A stretch of DNA of 64,000 nt from Fusarium oxysporum f. sp. lycopersici 4287. Taxonomy: Eukaryota > Ascomycota > Sordariomycetes > Hypocreales > Nectriaceae. Under the pieces are notes generated by a model. That model searched no databases. It had not been told where the DNA came from and saw nothing but the letters and a program-made list of their open reading frames with translations. Numbering within the stretch: the stretch's first letter is position 1; the number at the start of each line of letters is the position of its first letter. The stretch lies in the NCBI RefSeq assembly GCF_000149955.1, contig NC_030992.1, positions 1,457,073-1,521,072 on the forward strand, in the 5' to 3' direction. The position numbers were made by a program, and so were the translations under genes. Of this stretch, positions 56,391 through 64,000 are shown piece by piece.

Positions 56391-58296
56391 TCAGAACCTC
56401 GTTGATGGGGCCAAAACGCAGAACTGATCCACCACGCGCAGGCTTTTACGACTGGATTGAGTCATGAGGCGCGTAGACGAAGGATTACCTAGAAGTCATG
56501 TTAGCGATATGCGTTTGAAGTTGTGACGGAATGCTAAGCAAGTGTTAGATACGAAGTCGAATCAGATCTTTTCAGTTTTAAATGGCCGTCAAGCTAGGCA
56601 CCTCATCGGTTGTCACATAATCTCTTTTGACACGTGTGTTAATTCAATGAATCTGCTGTTTGTCGCGGCCTTTGGTCAAGATCCGTGGCGTAGACGAGGA
56701 AGAAGACTCCATTGTGCGACATTAGAAACTCCATTGCAATCGGCCCCAGCGCTCTACGAACAAGCTTGGAATGTAGGAGAGCAGTTACAGCTGAGGCGCG
56801 GTATACACGACAGGGTTGATTCAACACAATGTCATGAATAGAGTCCGAAGAGAAGATGGCGCAACCAGAAGGGTTCCGTTCAGTCAGACCTTTTACCATA
56901 GGCATCATTTGACGAGCATAAAGAGTAAGACAAAGAAATCAAAATCAAAATACCGTACCGAGGTCTGAGATCACCCAGAAAAAAGTTCTGCTCCCCTATT
57001 CGTACGTGGTGCTTGTTGTGCTAATCGAAAATACTGTGTAGTCGATAATTTGTATCAGGTGGAGGCGAAAGGACAGTGTTATACTGCATAGAAAGAAGCA
57101 AAGGGAGCTAGGTCGCGTCCGAGACAGGTCCCCACGGCTGCCCTGTGTTGAAAGAGTAGGAATATGTGCGTTCTGTTGATCTTCTGTATGGGTTGACGAG
57201 CCAGCCGACATCAGGTAAAGGACAGAGAATAGGAATAGGATTTGGGAAAGAATGAAAGGGATCCCCAGCCGCCAGAGGCAGAGAGGCGTATGACTGTGGT
57301 TGTTCGTTTCGCGCCTTTCATTGCGGGCTGGTCCTGTTGCTACTGGCTCGCTATTGGCCCAAACATTGATGATGATGAAGGATGGGGGGGCAGAGGCGCC
57401 GGGAAGACCTCCCTGGTGGGGAGGTTCCCGAGGTGAGTCGCCCCCAGCTGGAAGACTAATTCTTCCGCCCCGGCTACCATGCCTACCAGTGGAGCCCCAC
57501 AAGTCAACTTACACACATGAGAGTGTCAAAAGGGAAATTCTGCCTGTTGACTCAAGAGATAGATGATAGATAAATTGGCCCATGCTTATATTTATAGAAG
57601 CTTAGTGAAGGCTAGGATTTATTCAAGGCCACCACTCTGCAGTTGGTGAGCATAAATGCACTATAAAGATAAAAGATCCCCCAAGTTCAGACCAAATATA
57701 CCAGCCACATTCTTTGTGACGCAAACAAGGCGCCTCAAAATTCATTTATTCTACCTAAGTACAGTATTTCTTTATCTGAACTGATGTTCCTTCAGATTTT
57801 TGATAAAACCACTCACTTTCGGTTTAGATGCAGAGAAATGTTCCCCCCAAATATGTACCTGATCTGTATTCATATCTAAGTCTTTTTAAGTCTGGATCAC
57901 CTGAGCTAATTCCCTCTACTGTCCAGTTAGTGGCGACATGATTAAACATACCTTGATCATAGATTTCACTGAGTTATCTATCTATACATCATGACCTATC
58001 CGAACCCCAAACTTTAGTATGTTGCTGGTGCTCCGTACGTTCTGGGCTCTTACATGGTCAGATGGATTAGGTAACCATTGGACACCCCTCCATCCCCTGT
58101 TGAATTTATCAGGCACTAGCGCGGGGGTCTTGAGCTCCCTGACGTACAGCGCCAATAACCACGTTGCGACTCTGGAACCAATATATTATTCGTCTACAAA
58201 CAGCAATATTTTCAACCTGTACATATGCCGATTCTCAACAAGTAGGGAGTTAACTGCTCAAGTCCTAATAGAAGTTCTAGACTTTGCGACACTGGA
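56391..58296. other. 1.9-kb intergenic region
   Basis: A 168-codon minus-strand frame (57502-56996) has biased composition and overlaps plus-strand frames; I see no family motif and treat it as chance. The rest is AT-rich from 57540 onward. It should hold the promoter of the SCYL1-like gene. Confidence 0.45.
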
Positions 58297-60900
58297 ATGA
58301 ACTTTCTCAAATCTGCCGTGGCCTCGGCCATTGCACAAGGCCCTCCCTTTCCATACAACTTTGGCGACAAGGTTGATATCGATGAGTCTATCTGGACACT
58401 GTACAATGGTACCAAGAGGGTAAGCTCAACATCGCAGAGCGCACAATGTGGACTTGCTGACAATCTCTGAATAGGAAGATGGTTCAAACTGCAGCATCTT
58501 TTCCTTCGATATCACCACCAACCGATCCCAACTCCCCCTAGCCAAGAATGCCCTAAAGAAGCTCCGAACACTACGGCACCCAGGCGTGATCAAACTTCTA
58601 GATGCGGTCGAGGTATATGCAAGACTTCCGATCGGTTTCAGAGCATTCCACTAATAACATCTGACAGACAGAGACGTATATCTACATTGCGACCGAACGA
58701 GTAGTACCCCTACGGTGGGACGTTCGAAGAAAGAGTCTCAGCCCTGAGACGATAAAATGGGGCTTGCATAGCGTTGCGGTACGGCTTGCCATGCTAGTCT
58801 TTTAATCGATATTAATAATGTTACAGCGCACCATAAAATTCATCAACGAAGATGCTTCCTCGATCCACGGCAGCATCAAAGTTGGATCGATATATACTTC
58901 AGAGAGTGGCGAGTGGAAGCTCGGTGGCTTTGATGTTCTTAGCAGCCTCAAGGACGATGAGTCAATAATATATGCAAGAGGTCCCCAGATAGGTACCCGT
59001 ATACTCAGGCTAACATATGCATAGACATACGGTAGCTTGGTACCTGATGCGGGTCGATACTCTCCTCCAGAGTTGGCGCGAGGCGGATGGGATGTTATCA
59101 AGAAGAATCCCCATACAGCAGTAGACGCATTTAATCTTGGAACATTGATCTTTGAAGTTTTCAACGGCGATTACAATGGAGCTGATCAGGCTGGCCAAAC
59201 GAAGAGCATCCCCCCTTCAATGCAGTCCAGTTATAAGCGTCTGTGTAACGCCAACCCAAAGGCTCGAATCAGTGTGGGAGCATTCCTTGATCAAGGCAAC
59301 CGAAATGGCTCTTTCTTTGACAGTTCTCTCATCAAGCTGACCGAGGGTATCGATAACCTGGACATCAAAACGCCAGATGAACGAGAAGAGTTCCTTACGT
59401 CCGTCTTCAACTCCTTCCATATAATCCAAATTGCTAACAATTTGAACAGTGGGCTGGATGAACTGAGCGATGACTTCCCAGAAGAGTTCTTCAAGCTAAA
59501 GGTTATGCCGGAGCTGATGAAGTCCGCTGAATTCGGTGGCGGTGGCCCTAGGGCTGTGTCCGTAGTTCTCAAAATCGCATCTAAACTTCCCAAGGACGAC
59601 TTCGATTCAAAGATTACACCCTTCATCATTCGCCTGTTTGGAAATCCCGATCGTGCTATCCGGGTGTGCTTATTGGATAGCCTTCCTTTGATGATTGATC
59701 AGCTATCACAGAAGATCGTCAACGACAAGATCTTTCCACAATTGGTACAGTCTATATTACTATACTTCGATGCAAGACTAACATATCCAGATCACTGGCT
59801 TCACTGATGTTACACCGGTAGTACGAGAACAGACGCTCAAGTCTGTTCTGGTCATCATCACTAAGCTCTCGGACCGCACAATCAACGGTGACCTCCTCAA
59901 ACAACTTGCAAGAACCGCAAACGACGAGCAACCGGGCATTCGAACAAACACGACTATCTGCTTGGGGAAGATTGCAAAGCACCTAGGTACTTCGTCCCGC
60001 TCAAAGGTTCTTATTGCCGCCTTCACAAGGTCACTCAGAGATCCATTTGTTCATGCCCGAAATGCTTCCTTAATGGCCTTGGGTGCCACTGCGGAGTACT
60101 TCACTGATGAGGATAGCGCATGCAGGATCCTGCCCGTTATCTCTCCTGTCCTGATTGATAAGGAGAAGATTGTTCGCGACTCTGCTACTCGTACTATGGA
60201 TATATATCTCCAAAAGATCAAGAAGGCAGCTTCTGCCATGCCTGAAAGCGTTTTGCCTCCTCCTCAAACTAATGATGGCTCAGCTCCACGGATGAGCACC
60301 CCACAGCCAAACGAAAACACCGCAGGTGGCTGGGCAGGCTGGGCAATCTCTTCCTTTACAAACAAAATCTCTGCGGCTGCAGGCGAAATTCACGCGGAGT
60401 CAGACTCCCGTGCTGCTTCACCTGGGCCCGCGCCCTCACCTAACTCCGAGCCAAAGAAGCCGGCAACGAGCACCGCCTCATCACTTCACCGCCAAGCAGT
60501 CAAATCTCCCCCAGCAACCCTCTCACGAAACTCTTCACATACCGCAAGTGTAGTAGCCGACTCATTCTTACCTGCCGACGATGGTGACGATGCTGGAGAC
60601 TCGTGGGGAGATATGAACGATGACTTCGACAGTTTCGACTCTCCCGGCCAATCGTCCAAACAGCCTGCGACAACGACTGCATCTGCTGCCACTTTTGATG
60701 ATGGCGAGCCTGACTTTGCTGGATGGCTGGCTGCTCAATCACAGAAAAAGCCCACCAAGGCCTTGCCAAAGGGTTTATCAAAATCAAGTGCGGCTAAGAA
60801 GCCTGCGGCTAAATCGGCCACGAAACCAATTGCTGCAAAAAAGATTGATATGAAGCCGAAGGAGACAGATGACGATGATGGTTGGGGCGATGGCTGGTAA
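58297..60900 (+). CDS. SCYL1-like pseudokinase with HEAT repeats (Cex1-like)
   Basis: The six exons are 58297-58419, 58475-58612, 58668-58778, 58827-58973, 59025-59744 and 59791-60900, all in phase, for 782 residues. The pseudokinase domain begins MNFLKSAVASAIAQGPPFPY. It lacks a proper catalytic HRD, and the DFG position reads GGFDVL (WKLGGFDVLS), so it should be inactive. TYGSLVPDAGRYSPPELA is a hallmark of Scy1-like proteins. HEAT-type helices follow (NGDLLKQLARTANDEQPGIR, RNASLMALGATAEYF). The C-terminus is disordered and ends DDDDGWGDGW. Yeast Cex1 and animal SCYL1 act in tRNA export and Golgi/COPI trafficking. The fourth intron needs a GC donor to give the conserved junction. Confidence 0.93.
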
Positions 60901-61323
60901 CAATAGACTCGAAAGTCAGAAAGTTTTGAGGAGCCGGCACGTTCCATGAAACATCACTTTGCCATAACCGCCTTCTTAGTTGGGGAACATCAGGATACCA
61001 TTCTCGAGCATACACTAGTATGTCGATTGTTGATTGAAGCTATTCATAATATTTTAGTTGGACACATATAGACACCATCATCTAATAATACTCATGATAC
61101 TAGCCATAAGTGATTAAGATTGGAAAGTATATTTAAACCCTATTTTATCATGAAGGCCAATCGATATCCTGGCTCTAGACCGAATACTCACCGAGGTGAG
61201 CATTCCGCCCCACTAAAATCGCTCACCTTGATTTTTATTTTTCCCCACCGGACCCAACAGTGTTCGACTCTCTCGCTCCAACTTCCTGCGCAACCACCAG
61301 ATTTTATCTCAACGTCCCTCAAA
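60901..61323. other. Short intergenic region
   Basis: About 420 bp holds the SCYL1-like gene's 3' end and a CT-rich leader directly before the next ATG. No other coding content is seen. Confidence 0.5.
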
Positions 61324-61587
61324 ATGGCTCAAGGCACAGTCAAAAAGCTCGGACGAGCAACCCCGGCCAAGATCACACACTCCAAGCGCCAAGCATCGAA
61401 AGTGCATAAACCCAAGAAGACAAAAGCGAGCGTCGACAAGGTGCACAAGAAATTCACAAGCGGCATGACGGCGCGCACAGAAGCGCTCCTCGGTGAGCGC
61501 GCAGGACATCTGGAATTGCTTGGACAGGGAAAGAAGAAGACGGATAAAAAGACGACTCAAAAGGGCGGCTCGAAGAAATTTGGTTAA
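61324..61587 (+). CDS. UPF0390 (DUF2462) family small basic protein
   Basis: An intronless gene of 87 residues, strongly lysine-rich: MAQGTVKKLGRATPAKITHS, then KVHKPKKTKASVDKVHKKFT, LLGERAGHLELLGQGKKKTD and a basic end. The MAQG start and the AGHLELL motif are those of the UPF0390 family (human LYDG10/C19orf53 type), whose members are nuclear or nucleolar and of unclear function. The ATG follows a CT-rich leader ending TCAAAATGGC. Confidence 0.85.
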   Translation: MAQGTVKKLGRATPAKITHSKRQASKVHKPKKTKASVDKVHKKFTSGMTARTEALLGERAGHLELLGQGKKKTDKKTTQKGGSKKFG

Positions 61588-62188
61588 GGATTATATGATG
61601 ATACAGAAGGCAGACGATGATCGAACTTTTTTATGTCTAAACGAGTGACTGGGTTTCCCTCACAACTGCGCATCAACGACAGCCTCTACAGACAGGTACG
61701 ATTAAATACACGATCTACCTCACTTAAAGGCGTTTTACGATGGGATACCTCCCAAGACTTTTCGAGCCTTTGACAATTCGGAATCCTAAAATTCCTACCC
61801 GCCCAACTGCTCTTTGTTTTTGAAGGGTTGGATTACGGAACCAGTCACCGTCACTTCTTTGCTGCTGCTACAAGGGCATGCCTAGGGGAAAGGACATATA
61901 CCAAAGTCACCTTCTACCCTTCCACGAAGAGTGGTCGAGTGGTATCTACCTATGAACCTATGAGCCTAAAGACCGCTCCTAAAAACCTTCCTCCCTCGGC
62001 CACTCTTTGTTTTTGCTCGCGAGTTCGAATCCTGCTACCTTTCTCTATTTTTGCTATAGACTCAAGCCAGCAGCAATGTTATTTACCAAATATATTTACT
62101 CCTCAGCAAAGGGCAGCCAAGCAGTATATCCCCCCTGTTTTAAGAATATAAAGACGGAGATTCTGACTCTGATGGGGAAGGCGATGAC
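61588..62188. other. Spacer with tRNA-like A- and B-box remnants
   Basis: There is no credible gene. TGGTCGAGTGG (A-box-like) at about 61932-61942 and AGTTCGAATCC (B-box-like) at about 62022-62032 are present. AAGAGTGGTCGAG at 61927-61939 is nearly the inverted copy of 61995-62007. The sequence does not fold as a tRNA. Confidence 0.4.
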
Positions 62189-62986
62189 TTGATTGATGTA
62201 TACGAAGTGATCGATCTTACAGAAGGTATACAAGATACCGAAGAGCTTGTGGACGATGACGACCCAGAAGACGAAGTCACTGATGGTGTCACAAAGTACT
62301 TGATAACCCGGCTCCTAGCAATCACACAAGACCCACCCAAAGACATCACCCCTTACCTTATGCCAGACGTTTCGCTGCCTGTCGTTGAAGCCGTTCAACA
62401 ACTCTTTAAGTCGACAGTCACATCTATGCTGGAGAGAGCCCAGAGATACGCTATGAAATAAGATCTTACTGATCTTCGAGTAAAAGACTTCAAAGAGCGT
62501 GCCCTTTCTGCCGTATTCTGGAAGTTATTTGAACGCCTCGAAGTGTCAGACATGACAAAACCCCTTTTCGGATCGATTGCGCCCGAAGTCATGTCGTTAC
62601 TAGGCCGCAGAGACCTTCAACCAGCTGTCGAGTAGATGATCATTTTCGTCTTTGGGGTGTATATCTCAACATTGTCACTGACAGTCTCGGAGATATTCGC
62701 GGACTCTACGTTGGGTCAATTGTAGCATACAGAGCATACATCGGGATCGCAGGCCGTGTACGCAACCACGGCCGACAGAAGACGATGATGCCGCATGGGT
62801 TGATGAACACGGCGACACTTGTGCCCTGTGCGGCGTTGACCGCATCTACACGAACCTTATATATGGGCGAGCTACTAACCGAGGATGCCTATCTTGCTTC
62901 TAGTATCGACAGAAGCATAGGCATAATAAGCCCCCAGAAGAAATTACATAAAGTAATAAGTCTATTTCTATATAATAACTAGCCTA
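62189..62986 (+). pseudogene. Broken member of the CxxC-motif family, copy B
   Basis: The frame from 62189 (MIDVYEVIDLTEGIQDTEEL, acidic) runs to a TAA at 62459-62461, continues in the same frame with good coding quality (DLTDLRVKDFKERALSAVFW), and stops at 62633. After a frameshift the segment DIRGLYVGS followed by IAGRVRNHG (about 62695-62775) looks like a GIY-YIG nuclease start. A second frameshift is needed to reach the CALCG and CLSCF pairs with YTNLIYG between (about 62815-62915), then a TAG and YRQKHRHNKPP. The last part is clearly related to copy A at 12368-12646. The protein is non-functional as read. The first stop fits a C-to-T change in a CA dinucleotide, as from RIP. Confidence 0.55.
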
Positions 62987-63606
62987 AGGTAATCGAGACA
63001 TTTCTTACAAATATGATTATCCCCGAACCAAGGCAGGATTCTATGGTTAGAGAGATCAGGCCAAATGCGGGATATGCTACAGAAGAGCAAGAAGGGCCGG
63101 GGAGCAAGTACGTCGAAGGGCTACGGTTCAGAGATTCAAAGTCAGTGGTTAAGTGGGTCTAATGGACAACACCTGTAGCTTTGAGTGCAGTTTTTTGACA
63201 CTCCTTATTTCGTATACATTTGCTATTATAATAAAGATGAGTTTATAATAACTTACAGCTGAGCCAGCAGGAGTACCAGTGTGCTCATGTTTATCCACAC
63301 CCCACTCCTCCACTCCGACCTGAACTCTTCGCCATCGACGCATCAATACGTGCGTGATAATTTCAATACACAGACTTGACGACTTCTTTTTTCACACAAC
63401 CCGAACCCCTTAATAACTCTCCTTGAACCTGCTGGTGGCCATGTGTATCTTGTAGGCCATGCATATTACAATGCTTTGCCTTCCTTGGCGACTGTGGGAT
63501 CACCAGTCCGATTGGTACAGTCAACTTATGGCTGTCTATTCATTTCAAAGACCAGCCTCAACTGATCAAACCCCTGTAATCCACAAACGACCTTTCTACC
63601 TAGACC
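62987..63606. other. Intergenic region
   Basis: AT-rich at 63000-63250. Minus- and plus-strand frames of 65-66 codons are without motifs. The 3' region of the decarboxylase gene starts here. Confidence 0.45.
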
Positions 63607-64000
63607 TCAGCAGTTGTCAATGTCGAACACCTTTCCCTCGGCCACATGATTCAAGATAGAAGTCACCACCCTGAAATCTCTGGCCACATCCACCATCCAG
63701 TTGGACACAGCCATTCGCACAGCCTTTTCTCCCTTCCAGCTTGTACCACTCACATACATCTGCCTGGTCGCGTTGATCTTCTGAACCAGCTCATCATTCA
63801 AACTGGATTTTTTAGCACGGAAAAGAACAATCATGAAGATCTCGTTGAAGTTAGCACCATCGTCAGGGAGTAGCTCGTAGTGCTCTGAGCCCCTCAAGAA
63901 CGCAGCGACTTGGCGGGATAAAGCAGTCATATTGGCCAGCAAATTCGCCATACCTGGTCGGCCTTCACTGAGGAGAACGGCATACGCAGGAAGGGCACGA
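63607..64000 (-). CDS. PLP-dependent (group II) amino acid decarboxylase, C-terminal end
   Basis: The open frame enters from the right edge (RALPAYAVLLSEGRPGMANL) and ends at 63607. It matches the small C-terminal domain of glutamate/tyrosine/aromatic amino acid decarboxylases: a helix with VAAFLRGSEHYELLPD, then FMIVLFRAKK, and NATRQMYVSGTSWKGEKAVR followed by MAVSNWMVDVARDFRVV. The PLP lysine and most of the protein are outside the window, so the substrate cannot be told. At least 131 residues are seen. Confidence 0.85.
   Translation of the reverse strand, partial: RALPAYAVLLSEGRPGMANLLANMTALSRQVAAFLRGSEHYELLPDDGANFNEIFMIVLFRAKKSSLNDELVQKINATRQMYVSGTSWKGEKAVRMAVSNWMVDVARDFRVVTSILNHVAEGKVFDIDNC

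Noticed and set aside
56996..57502. 168-codon minus-strand open frame
   Set aside because: Biased Ser/Pro/Gly composition, overlapping frames on the other strand, no domain, and position in a promoter-like region. It is most likely a chance frame.
61927..62040. A tRNA gene
   Set aside because: A- and B-box-like sequences are present, but acceptor ends do not pair and neither D nor T stems close properly. It is reported only as a relic.

Overview
The window reads as nuclear DNA of a filamentous ascomycete, most likely a Fusarium-type Sordariomycete. The genes are monocistronic and carry short (about 45-80 nt) introns with GTAAGT-type donors and CTAAC-like branch sites. The gene set is fungal: a Gyp1-type RabGAP, GT90 glycosyltransferase, complex I PSST subunit, ADA2-like deaminase, 5-oxoprolinase, class III alcohol dehydrogenase, Nup85-like nucleoporin, second mitochondrial aconitase and SCYL1-like pseudokinase. 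The species is not proven by the sequence alone.

Layout. 0-11 kb: an incomplete reading frame at the left edge, the 5' end of an HRP1-like gene without its RRMs, the RabGAP, the GT90 gene, a 3-kb gene-poor stretch and the complex I gene. 12-23.5 kb: a gene-poor accessory block of decayed sequence. It contains a CxxC-motif gene remnant, a remnant of a UPF1-like helicase bracketed by AT-rich inverted motifs, an intron-containing tRNA-Glu, several broken frames, and a remnant with the ordered motifs of a family-B DNA polymerase. 23.5-38 kb: ADA2-like deaminase, a small cysteine-rich secreted protein, a peroxisomal acyl-CoA dehydrogenase, an NmrA-like oxidoreductase and 5-oxoprolinase. 38.6-38.9 kb: two tandem tRNA-His genes. 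41.6-61.6 kb: a conserved core block with an AN1 zinc finger protein, endonuclease III homologue, S-(hydroxymethyl)glutathione dehydrogenase, Nup85-like protein, Aco2-type aconitase, an unnamed conserved protein, the SCYL1-like protein and a UPF0390 protein. 62-64 kb: a second broken copy of the CxxC-motif family and the 3' end of a PLP-dependent decarboxylase that runs off the right edge.

There is no operon-like organisation. The metabolic genes touch related themes: glutathione turnover (5-oxoprolinase, glutathione-dependent formaldehyde dehydrogenase), purine salvage, peroxisomal lipid oxidation and mitochondrial energy metabolism. I see no reason to call them a cluster. The most unusual content is the decayed replication-type genes (helicase plus family-B polymerase) in the 14-23.5 kb block. 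They may be relics of a mobile or virus-like DNA element, but that origin is inference. Exon boundaries below were set by eye from splice signals and frame continuity.
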